Shown here piece by piece: positions 1 through 11,800 of a DNA stretch of 64,000 nt. Under the pieces are notes generated by a model. That model did not search any database and was not told the DNA's origin. It saw only the letters and a list, made by a program, of their open reading frames with translations. How positions within the stretch are numbered: the stretch's first letter is position 1; every line of letters begins with the position of its first letter. This DNA comes from Agelas oroides (Eukaryota > Porifera > Demospongiae > Agelasida > Agelasidae), in the NCBI GenBank assembly GCA_949130485.1, contig OX422194.1, forward strand, positions 5,468,699-5,532,698, written 5' to 3'. The position numbers and the translations under genes were made by a program.

Positions 1-169
1 ATCTGTACACTTGCAAAAAATCTCCACTGATTACCTTAGAGAGAGCTGTATGACTATCTTGCAAGTCACATATAGATAGTAGCAGAGCACGAGTTAGACA
101 TCGCCAGCACAAAGGATCAAAGTGTCTTATGAATACTTAATAAGATGATGTAATCACTTTGGATACGCT

Positions 170-500
170 CCCGATTTATAAATACGGACCCCCGGTTTAT
201 AAATACGGACCCCGTGTTTATAAATACGAACTCCAGATTTATAAATACGAACTCCGGATTTATAAACACAGCAACGAATTCATAAATAAAGCAGTAGATT
301 TATAAACACAAACTTTGTATTTATAAATACAGGCACAGATTTATAAATATGAACTCTGGATTTATAAATAGAGTGGTGGATTTATTTATAAACACGAACT
401 TCGTGTTTATAAATAATGAGGGGGTATATAAACAGAGAGCTGAGTTATAAACAAATAGGTGATATATAAATCTGAAATGGATTTATAAATAATGTTAAAT
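170..500. repeat. AT-rich minisatellite, ~21-24 bp unit
   Basis: About fifteen degenerate copies of a unit containing TTTATAAATA followed by a short variable segment (for example CGAACTCCGGA) run head to tail. Unit length varies between about 19 and 25 bp. No coding frame crosses it. Array edges are approximate because the units decay towards 500. Confidence 0.85.
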
Positions 501-1229
501 AACTGGAAAAAACACAATTTTGACACAAATGGTGCCCCATAGCTACCAGGCCTCCACTATACCATTACCTTCCCACACTGCACTGTGATAAAACCAATTA
601 AGTCCTCTATTATAACCTCTAGAAGTTAGTTTAGTGTATGGGTGTATTGAATTCTATTGGCATTTCGGAATTCTGCTTGGATCTACAAAAGATACTTTCA
701 GCTATTCTGCGTGGGTTTTGTGACTCTAACCACACCCACTCATTAGTGAACTTATTAATGAACTTTAGTCAGGGCTCTCAGCCATGTAGCAAATGCCCAT
801 TCAGACTGAAATCTGCCCACAGTGCCAGAAATGAAGCTCCTACAAGCTGAGAAAAGTGTTTTCTAAGCTTGTTTGTGCTAAAAGTGAGAGACATGGCCCA
901 CCTGGCCAGTGCCTATACCAAGGCCTTTCTAGAGCCAACCTCCACAGCCATAATGTGCTGTCACCCAGAAAAAATATATATTATGAGAGGTGTTTTCTGT
1001 ATTGAATGCCCCAACCATAGATATTACAGTGTCAGTGCTCCAATACAGCTTTTAACAGCAAGTTATCACAATCAAACGCCTACTGTGACATCTCCCTTTG
1101 TATGTACAACAAAATAACAAAAGAAGCGGAGTTTCAAATAGAATTTGATATATGCTTTTAAATTAGCTGTCAAATCATGCATGTTATCTTTGCGGGATTA
1201 TTAGGACAGAACACAGTCATTCATGCTGG
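501..1229. other. Non-coding, no gene recognised
   Basis: Short open frames at 638-850 and 869-1117 show no recognisable domain and no convincing splice structure. This stretch has no obvious counterpart upstream of gene B, so homology between the two gene copies starts near 1130-1200. Confidence 0.5.
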
Positions 1230-2400
1230 TTAGTTATAGATTTACTCAAATTTGTGTTGAACTGGCAGAAAAGATGGCATATTGCAGTTAGTGCTCCATT
1301 GAATATCTTGTTTCGCTGGCCTTCAGAGCTGCCTGTGGAAGTGCATGGTTCATGAACCTGTGAACTTGGTGCCTCCTCACTGGATAAAGCTGTTCTGTGT
1401 GAATTGTTGGCATTGTTTCTGTGCATAAAGTGTGCTTGCGTCTTCTGTTGAGTATTGAGATTGTAGGAGCGACCCTGACATCGGTAGCAGAAAATGCTCT
1501 CTGATGGTGTATTGCACCAGTCCAAAAGCACAGAGCACTCTTATTGACCAGATGCATGGCACTTAGTGAACAGTCTCGTGACTGCTCTCTCAGCTTTGTC
1601 ATTGGATTGGGTGTGAACTGGAGAGGATGTGATATGTTCAGATCTTCATCTCTTAGCAAATTAAAGAAGCCAAGTCAAACTGCCTGATGCATCATTCCCA
1701 GGCCTCCCCACCTGTCAGTTTCAGTTTCTTACAGTATGCAATCAAAAACTGGATGGTGGGAAGGCCTGGGAACGAGGGCTATTGCCTGACACCACTACAT
1801 CTGAAGAACATATGTAGTCTTCAATGCCTTGGTTACACCATGGGTGTTGAGATTTTCAAGTTCAGTGAAGTTGTTGTAGTTGCTACCAATTTATGCTGCA
1901 ACATTGGCCTCATTTCCAGGGCTTGCCCGATGAACAAAATATATTCAGCTCAGTGGACATATGGTGGCAGTACATGATACTCTGGGCTCTTCTAATGCAC
2001 CCCTCGTTGCCAATGTGCATAGCTTTAGCTACTCCCATCATCACTTTGTGCTTCACGGCAAGAATAACCATACATTGTTCTTTGAGCAGAAACTGGTCTT
2101 GGAGTGTCAGCTCATGCAGGCATTTATAGTAGATGTGTATATTCTCTAGTACATCTGACATACTCTCTAGCCAGCCACTCTGAATGGTTTTCCAAAGGAC
2201 TTGTTTTGGGTGGTTGGTAATGCCGTAGTACTGTGAGAACTTCACCACAGCTGGCTCTAGCTTCGCATCATTGCATTCTGAGGCTCAATTTAGGATCATA
2301 GACACACACGACCTCATTTTCACTTTCTTCAATGTCTTTGAGCGTAGTTGCTACTTGGACTGCCTCCAGTTTTCTGTTTAGTTCTGTTGCCAATGTGTAG
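1230..2400 (-). pseudogene. Ty3/gypsy pol (integrase) fossil, copy 1
   Basis: Reading the - strand from high to low coordinates, 2248-1910 encodes an integrase zinc-finger-like segment: DQFLLKEQ, then HIGNEGCIRRAQSIMY (normally H-x-G-x-x-G-C-x-R-R-A-R-x-x-x-Y-W), then MSTEL. Positions about 1650-1500 encode a piece around the catalytic Glu (QSNDKAE, near LLDWCNTPSE). Positions 1500-1380 encode a C-terminal piece (GRSYNLNTQQ). Frames shift between pieces, the finger cysteines are lost and a foldback element splits it, so it is dead. The same fossil with the same gaps lies upstream of Ig1 in gene B (38690-39860), so it predates the gene duplication. Assignment rests on motif recognition. Confidence 0.7.
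1689..1781. mobile_element. Foldback element inside the gypsy fossil, copy 1
   Basis: The left end reads CATTCCCAGGCCTCCCCACC and the right end GGTGGGAAGGCCTGGGAACG, forming a long imperfect hairpin. It splits the integrase fossil. Flanks CTGCCTGAT and TTGCCTGAC match at 7 of 9 bases, a likely decayed 9-bp target-site duplication. The orthologous insertion is at 39192-39285, so it predates the tandem duplication. Confidence 0.7.
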
Positions 2401-2566
2401 TTGATCTATGCCCTCTTGAACTTCTTGTTTTTTGATACCTGGTGATTATGTATTTCTGGTCTTTACAGTTTATTGTTATGCCCAATCACATTACTCTCCT
2501 TTTATACTGTTGGTGTGTGTGTACATGTAGTTGGTGTCACCATGATCAGTTTGTCTATGTTTTCAG

Positions 2567-2854
2567 GTTTACCCAGTGTAACCAGTCTGAGATATGATAA
2601 TCAGTCCAGGGCCCTCATCTGCACCTCCACTGGTGGACCTGCTACCTCTGTCACCTGGAGGAGAGACGGGGTTGTGATAACTCTCAATGCTACCTACCAG
2701 CAGACCAAGACAGTAGTTGATCCTGTTGCTGGTACCTACCAGACAGTGCTCACCATCAACTCATCAGTTGTATGTGACATTGTGGGGACATACAACTGCA
2801 CAGTGGAGAATGCCAAGGGAAGATCATCAACAACAGTGGTTATATCTGCCAATG
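2567..2854 (+). CDS. Gene A exon, Ig-like domain 1
   Basis: The acceptor is TTTTCAG at 2566 and the donor AATG|GTGAGT at 2855. The 288 bp equal 96 codons, phase 1 at both ends. The Ig signature is visible: Cys in ICTST, Trp in VTWRRDG and Cys in YNCTV about 60 residues later. It lacks the short segment found in gene B (GQS before NIVGSY) but has VV-I near its end. The ATG-initiated frame from 2473 runs through intron sequence and is not the real start. Confidence 0.85.
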
Positions 2855-5800
2855 GTGAGTTAATCTAAGAATGTATGCACCATAGTTTATGAGTATTGAC
2901 TAAAATACATCCTGCATTTGGTGACGTATTTAGACTTAGAAGATATTGTTAGTTCACTGATTGTTGATGCATGACTGTTATGCTCATTGACAGTGCTGGT
3001 GTGTATCAGTGCTGGTGGAAATCCTACTCTTGGACAGCAGTACACTCTGACATGTAATGTCAGTGTTGCCAGTGGAGTCACTGGTACTCCCGATGTGCAG
3101 TGGATGGGTCCTGGCAGCTCTACACCCATCACTACTGGTGGAGACTTCACTGTGACCAATACTAGTACTACTTCATACACCTTCATCATCAACCCACTGC
3201 GCCAGTCCCATGCTGGACAGTACACCTGCCAAGCTACTGTTGGAGGTGACACTGGAACAGCTTCAGTCATTGTGGATATTACAGGTACGTGTGGCTAAAC
3301 TAGTGGGTAAGCTTGCCGATGATTTAGTTCATCATTACCATTCAAGTTAATATGGCGCAGCAAGTGCAATATGTATATTCCATGAGACCCTCCAAGGAGG
3401 TATAGTTTAGTGAATGGTACATTAAATGATTTCGCTGATTGATCCCAGCACAAACTCTTCTGTAGGAAAGAAGTTTAACATAGTGACTACTGCACTGATT
3501 CAAAAAATGTCCAATTCTGAGAAATTATGGATAGGTAACTTAGCTCAAGCCACTACTAATTAATGTGGGATTGATCCACTATGAGGAATGAAGCCTCTCA
3601 GTTTTTCCTAGCCAGTTGATTTTGTGATAAAAGCATGGGCAAGACAATTTCCAAGAAGAGTTCTACTTGAGCTTTTGAAAAGACTGTAGCTGCTGCTACA
3701 GATTAGTAAATTCACTTCTCCACCATATGAAATCAGAACTGAAGTCCAGTAACTTGCTTTACATATGTTTTGACGAAATTTACAATGCATGATATTATTT
3801 ACATGAGAGAATAAAATTTCTGCAATTTATGGGTGGATCTAACTGCATTCCTTGAGCAACTCAACTTCTGCATGTCCACCTCAATTGATGAGAAAAAAAG
3901 ACAAAGAAGTGAAAGCTTGGTATCCCTGCTGCTGATTTTGGGATTTACAGAAGTTTGGTGGTGGCAATTTGTAGTTTGCAGTAGCTTATAAGCATGACAT
4001 CAAAATGCATACAGTTGAATTACCAACATACAGATTTAACTATAAACTGGATGTGTTATTTTCTTGTAAATACTGTTCTTGGTTTTCAGCTGTTTTTGGT
4101 GCCTTGTTGTATGCTAGATCATATCTTTTAAAGTACTATACCAGTTACTTTAAAACTGCAGACCATGTTCTTCCAGTTTTTCCAATCAGAATTATATCAA
4201 AAAGCAGACAACTGATTGTGATCAAAGCTGCTGCTGCTGCTACTGCACTGTTTTAGTTCCACTTTCCTAATATGACTGCTATAGATATAAACAACCTAGG
4301 AATTGATAAATTAGTAGTTTTCAGCAACTACATAGCCTCTACTTTGGTAGACATTCACTATACTGGTTGTTCTTGAAGCATGGGATGTAAGGCAGGTGTC
4401 TTTAGCTCACACATACAAATGTCACAGCTCTGTTGAGCCATCAGAGCCAGAAGTTCATAGAGACAATATGCAGTGACATCAGTGACAACATGCAGTATTG
4501 ATGCAGAGCTTGATAGGTGGTTTACGAGAAGGAGATAAATGACGATAAGTATGCTGCAAAAGTATTTCAGGATGCATAATGCATAACCTATGGTACATGT
4601 TGTATAGCTGCTTCCAGTCACTGGTGATATGACTGTAAATCTTTGGACCTTAGCACATGTGTGATGCACATCTGAACAATAATGTACTCATGCCACTCTT
4701 CATCTTTCTGCAGTACCCACAATCACAGCCTCCATCACCTCTCCAACTGCTCCCTTCACTGCTGGCCAGTCCTACACCCTCACCTGCACAGCCACTGTCA
4801 CTGGGGGAGAGACACTGTCCACCACCACCACCATCACATGGATCCATCCCAGTGGGAGTGTGACATCAGGAACTGGTAGCTCTCTTAACCTCTCCCTCAA
4901 CCCACTTCGAGCATCTGATGCTGGACAGTACACCTGTAATGTCCTGTGTCCTCACCATTCCTCACTAGAGCTCTGAGCTCCTCCACTGACATGCTCAATG
5001 TCAATGTGCACGGTATGTATTCCTCTTAGATTGTCAAATATATTTCCATGAATGATAGCGGAGGATACAAATAATTGTATAGTAACAGGCAATTAAGAAC
5101 TAATTAAGAAACTGTTACAGGACCCCGGAATATGCTGGTGGCACTAACACTCAAAAAATGGGCCTATCTCATACAGTCATTTTGCACCATTTTCGTACAA
5201 ATTAGTTGTTTTGTAGTACGTATGTCGTACGATTTGAGTGTTACTTGAGATGTCTTCACAATCCCCTTCAGATTGATGCTATATACTTTCCTCTTCAAAT
5301 TTGATAGTTTTTCCTGGTCAGAAGACATCTAGAGACAGCCTTGGCATAGCATGGTGCGGCAGGCAACAATGCACATGGTCCGAGTACAGTAATTCAAAAT
5401 TTCAACTAGGATGCGGCACGTGTGGACATTGTATCTCGTATGGGTACGAGTGTTAGTTACTTACAATTGCTACTAACTCATGCAGATTTTGTGTGTTAGT
5501 TTTTTCTTGACGTACGAATTTGCATGTTAGTTCCTAAGCCATTGCGTACATACGTATATCCCATTTGTGTGGGTGGAACCAGTATGAGAGAGACATTTGA
5601 GCAACATCCCAATTCCCATCCAGCTATGTACCGATTTCTGGTCAATAAAAGGGCAATTTGACCAAGAAATCAATCCAAATGTAAAAGGTAACAGATAAAT
5701 TGCAATAGGTACTATGTGGTCACAAACAACCCTCTCCCTTGGGCTACTATGGCTATCAGGACTGCAAAAAGTCTTGATTAACACAGTTTATCTATTACAT

Positions 5801-8800
5801 ATGGGAACTTGCCTAAAATTAGTATACCATCATTAATCTAATGGAATGATAAATCCAATTCTTGGAATTTTTGCTAATCCAATTGTGGAAGGCTGCTGCA
5901 CTAAACATTTTTAAGTGAGAGAGTAGATACCATGAAGCATTCGTGGTAAAACAAAACAGTGAAGACGTGGGCAGAGAGAGGTTGTTTAGTGTACCAGGAA
6001 ACAATTACGAACAAAAGTGACTGACAGTCTGCAGACTGTCGAAGTTCCCTGCTTTTTGCACTTGCACATTTCTAGGCAAGCGCCTTAGTACTCCAAGCAG
6101 TTGAAACAACTGGGAGGTGTGCATGGCGAGTGTTTTTCTTGGAAACTGTGCTTCCATGGAGTAAATTTGGTCCTGGAATTTTTTAATCTAATCTAGCAGA
6201 AGCCAAATGTGAAATTATTCAATTTTTACCGCCCTGTTGATGGTAGAAGTAGTTTGGGACTACTGTACCACTGTACAAACAATACTGACATCACATTACT
6301 CACTTGTATGCAGTAATACAAACAGGTAGCTGAAGTACAAAATTAATACGTGTACCCATTTTGTTATTGCTGGAAAGAATTAAGCATTTGTCACTAATGT
6401 ATATACTGTTTGTTACTCTTGTTTGGCAGTACCTCCCCTAGTGTGGATGTTGATTTTGCAACTCCTGGAGCTGTCACCTATGCTGGCAACAATGTGACTC
6501 TGAACTGTGGAACTAACCTGTTGGGAGGAGTCACAGACAGTGATGTAACAGTTAACAGTAGATGGACCAAGGATGGTGCACCATTCTCTGGTGTCAGTGG
6601 CCGGGTCACTAACACACCTTTTACCAGAATAACCAGCAGTACCTATTTCACACGGTTGATATTCTCTCCTCTGAGTTATACCATGGACAATGGCACCTAC
6701 ATGTGTATCACCACGCTTACTCCACGACAACCACAGTTTGTCACTGGCACAAGTACATCAGACTCAATAGCTCTTGCTGTTATAGGTGAGGAGATTACTC
6801 AATTGACATATCAGCAGGGATTATGTGGTGTAACACAATGTAACACTACAGTGTAGTATATTGGAGGAGCTGTTGGTGTAATGTACATTTAAACGTGGTT
6901 TGGTTTATATACAATGCATGAACATTGCCCTCACTTTAGGTGGGCAATGTTAATTATGAGGATACAGCTTCCTAGCTGTTTGTCTTTGCACCATCTAGCT
7001 CTTGCTATCAAGCATGTTTTTGCATGAGTAACACCAAAAACAACAGCAACACATTCTTGATAAGCTGGAGAGAAGGAGGATCCATATTAATTATATATCT
7101 TAATAAGTTTAACAATACCTGTTACCATAAACATATACAGATTTTGTTTACTCATTTACTGCATGATTGCAAGTAAAAAAAAACAAACTAGGATCACACT
7201 TATATTCTAATTGGTTGTTAGTGTTACTGACAGTATTGTAATCATCACATGTTGTCACACACTTCACTATAGTGTGCTCACTAAATTCCATTAAAATAAT
7301 CCACATGACGACTGGTCTGACAAGTGCTCACTACTTACAGAGGTGTACTTAATGCTGAGTTAGCTTAATGTTGCATGTAACTTTGTTCCGAAGCCATTTT
7401 ATCTCACATTCCTGGAAGGGATTAAGATATAATCATGATGGAGGGTTAGGAACTAGGCTAGTGTGCATGTACAAGTGTGTAAGTGCTAGTGGTGAAGCCA
7501 TCATCACTTGTGCTGATGTATGCAAGTATACATGTCAGCTACATAATCAACCTTCAATACACACATATGCTTGTGCACTTGAGTTGGCTAAGGTGGTCCC
7601 CAAATGTATTATTTGTGACATGGAAGTATGCAAAAGTATTGCCAAAAGTGGCTGAGATTGAATGGGTGCAATGTGTATGGGCTTCTTAGCTTTGATACTG
7701 TTATTTTGTACTGTATATGTTATCACTGGTTTTGAGTCAACGTTCAAATACACTCATGCATGCGCAGAAGTACATGTACGTGCACTTTGTTTGCACAGAT
7801 GCAGCATATGAAAAGCAGTTTGCAGTAATATACTTGCAAGTATTATTATACACAGACTGGATGCACAATTCCCAAACCCTCATTTCTACCATGTTATGAA
7901 TCAATGTGTACAAAATAAAACCTATCGCCATTGTATTGATTGTTTAGTAGGACGAGTTACAACATCTCAATGAGATTGATTTTTCTCTGAATGATGTGTG
8001 GGTATAGTTTTGTAGCAGCCTCATTCCTATGCAGACTTACCAATCGATGTGTTGAAAAAATTAAGGCAACTGTTTCCAAATATGTGTACTACTTCTTTCA
8101 TTCACTTTGGATATTTTTTGGAGAGCCCATACCTCTTTTTCTGAATATACTACCGTTACTGGCCATTACTCTCACATGCAGTCCCAATCCTGACTGTCAC
8201 TCTCACTCCAAACACCACTCGTCTCCCCAATGTGGCTCCCTACAACACCTTCTCCCTGACCTGCATTGCCACCAGCAGTGTTCAGGGTGTGGGGAATGTG
8301 GCCCTGCCCAAGAGCTTTCTGTGGTTGCGGCACTATTTTCCTCCAGATACAACAGGTCTGACACAACTCTCCAGTAATGCCACCATTCAGATCCAGGATG
8401 GAGAAAACTTGAACCAGCCCACCAGCACCAGCATGCTGACAGTGACTGAAGACATCCCTCAAGACTACCAGTACCACTGCCAGGTTGACCTGGACCTACC
8501 TGCTGACAATACTTCCACTTTGGCTGATGTATATCTCATCACTGTCACCAGTAAGTACTTTCTGAGAATGTGTGTAGTACTGCATCTGTCATGATATAAT
8601 GAGGTAGAATTGGACAAAAGTGAAAGCTGGCAATCACTGAAATCAACCCAGAGTTCATGGATCGAGTGACCAGTGCTCTATTGCTGGGCTGTATGCACGA
8701 CCACTGGACAACCATCATGCTCAAAATCTGGTATATGCACTGTGCAGATCTTACTGAATGCCTCAGTCATACACCTGGCAATGCCTCAGTATGTGCTGTC

Positions 8801-11800
8801 AGTTCGTGTTGGAGAGAATATTCCCCCTAACAGAGTTTTGACAGTACATGTTGAGTGGCTGCTAGGTGTGTGACTGAAGCATTTGATACCACCTGTGCAG
8901 TACGTAAAGAGTATTTTGAAGGCTGGTAGTTGTTTGGTGCCTTTAGCTCAGTGGTAGAGCACTGACGGCTCAAGCTAGGAACCCTGGGTTCTTCTTCTGG
9001 CATGCAGCTGCCATTTTATCACTTTTCTCTATTTTTGCCTCACAACATCAAACATTTCCAGCTGAGGAAAGATGTTAAGTGATGGAACATTGATACTGAT
9101 CATTAAACTTCAAAACAAATCTGCTTACCATATTTATTTAAATAAAACGCATGATCCAACCTAGCCCAAGAAATTCAATTCTGGGAATTTATTGGTGGAC
9201 CCAACTTAGCGCAAGCCGCCACTAATTAATTTTGGGTTGATCCAATTTAGCGCAATACCAGGAATGAAGCCTCTCAGTTGTCCCAGTCAGTTTATTTTGT
9301 GACAACAAAGGACAGTCAAGAACGATTTCCAGGAGAAAGAGCTATCCCATAAATTTTCTACTTTGGCCTTTATAAGACTTTTTGTTGCTGCAGCTGCTAC
9401 TGTCTATCAAGAACCTGACTTCTGGAGAACTGAAGGTCTGGAACTTTTTGCATTTCTGTTTGACCAAATGTTGAATCCATTGCAGCACATGATCTAATCT
9501 AATGCAGGAAATTCAATTCCTGGAATTTATGGGTGGATCTAACTTAATGCATGCCCACTCAAATCATTTAATTTGCATGCATTTTATTTGAATAAATACG
9601 GTAAATGCATTATAAGGATGTTGTCCTGCAGACATTGCGGCAAGTCAGTAACTTACTCATTTTATTTCTCAGTATACAGTACTTATTTTAATAGAATGCC
9701 TAATCCCAAATAGTCCCAAAAGGTTTATATTCTGAGAATTAATGGGTATATCTCATTTAGTCCAAGCCAGTAGTAATCACTTTTGGCTTTATCCACAATA
9801 CCACATACGTTTGAATCATGCATGATCTTGGAATCCTTGTATTGAGACTTCACACTGCTGAAGTGACTAATACACCAACTAGTCCACTGAGTAATACACT
9901 GACTAAATACAGAACAATGTTGTGCATTTATACTGTATGTATGAAGCAGTATCAACTTTGCACTTTCTGGACCAACTCTTCCCCACAGGTCCATCTACTC
10001 CACTGCAACCATCAAATCTCATGTCTACTGGCATCACTCACAATGGAGCCACCATCCACTGGACTGTGCCCATGATAGCCTACACTCCTGAGAACTACAC
10101 AGTGCACTTTGGTACTAGTCCTGGTTCACTGACCCCCTTCAACCAGCAGCGACAGAGTGATGACAACTTCACTGCTACCAACCTCCCATTCTCTATTCAA
10201 CTGACTGGACTGGCTGTTGTGACCACATACTACTACCAGGTGGTGGCTGTAAACTCTGTGGGATCCAATCAGAGTGCTGTGCAACACTTCACAGCAAACG
10301 AACTCCGTAAGTGTTTCGTACAGGCAATACCTACACACTGTAGTTGCCACGGATGGAAAATAATCTTTCAAGTTGTTGTTGTTGTTGTTATATCTCAACT
10401 TTGTCAAGTGTAATTGCACAGAGTAACTCTGTCCTTTCATTTCCAGCACCCACTCCCCCTCGGATGTTCCGGATCACCTCAGTGATGACAACAAACCTCA
10501 GCTTCTCATGGCAGACACCTATGACCCTGAATGGAGTCCTCACTGGGTATCAGTTGTCTTGCCAACCTCTACTGCCAGGCATCCCCTTTCCTCATCCCCT
10601 CAACACTACTGCAGTAATGGCCACGCTGTCTACCCTCTATCCTGGTGTGGAATACAACTGCAGCATTGTGGCTAGGAATAGTGCTGGACCATCTTACCGT
10701 GTTTACATCAGTGGTACTACACTAGAAACGGGTATGTATATAAGTATATACATGTATATTATCTTTTTCTGTGCTACTGTCCTTCAAACATTTGTTGAGA
10801 ATGCATACTTGTGTTTCTGTTTTAGTGACCAGGTGTTTCTGTTTTGGTCAAAAAGTTATGTGCTACTTTGGTAGGGCCATGCTCAGTGGCATACCATTTT
10901 ACATTGTATGTAGTTGCCAATATTTGAACCAAAATAATCTTTCAAGTTATTGTTGTTGTTGTTGTTGTTGTTATATCTCAACTTTGTCAAGTATAATTGC
11001 ACAGAATTATTCGGAATAATGGAACCCAATATTTTTGTATTATTCAGTGGCATAACTCCCTAACTGAGTATAATTCTCTGCAGCATAAGTGCACTACAGA
11101 CTATTGACTCACTCATTAGCCTCACGGCAAGCTTCTGAGTATTTTCCCAGCTGTATTGTTAGACTACCTTGCTTCGGCTATGTGTTTGCTGCATCCACTA
11201 GGAGACTCCCACTTGGTGGCAGATGCACTAAGCTTTCAAGTAGACAAATAGAGGAGTGGCATGTATATCAGCCTCAAAAATACATTTTTCATCACATGCA
11301 AAGGAGAAGTACATCATTTTCATGACTGTGTTTCATTTGGGCGAAGCTACCCCTTCCCCACCCCCCTTTCCTCATGTTAGATGAAACATTATTTTGAGCA
11401 GAAGTAAGGGGCATTACTGTTTAAGTTTACCATAGTCATGTTTTTTGTCTATTGTGCACTCAGGAATCCACCATATTTCTAATTAGCAGAATACTGGGTG
11501 TATGATTTAGCAACATGTTCAATTCATCTTCAAACCACAGTAGTTATGATCTCAATTGCATGAGTAGCAACAGTTTCAGTTTGAATATAATGCAATCATA
11601 CCCCCGGGGAATATTTTCCTGGTTGTACGGCTTAATACAAAAATGATAGTGCAATGAATATATTGCTAGGTGTTCTATTTATGCAAGTGTGGAAATGATG
11701 TAACTTTGTGAGATCAACCGAAAACTCTGAGATCTAGCACTGGACCAACACCCTAAAGCCTGAATTATGGAGTCCTCCAAACCAGCCTGGGCTGCCGTCG

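Noticed and set aside
170..500. CRISPR-like array
   Set aside because: Units vary in length and sequence with no constant repeat separated by unique spacers, and the genome context is eukaryotic. It is a minisatellite.
8944..9010. A functional tRNA gene at 8934
   Set aside because: Box B is degenerate, acceptor and anticodon stems do not pair, and the similarity extends into a non-tRNA body shared with 62414-62510.
11089..11325. Possible additional exon between FN3-2 and FN3-3 of gene A
   Set aside because: It aligns with non-coding intron of gene B (about 53150-53345) and shows no FN3 pattern.
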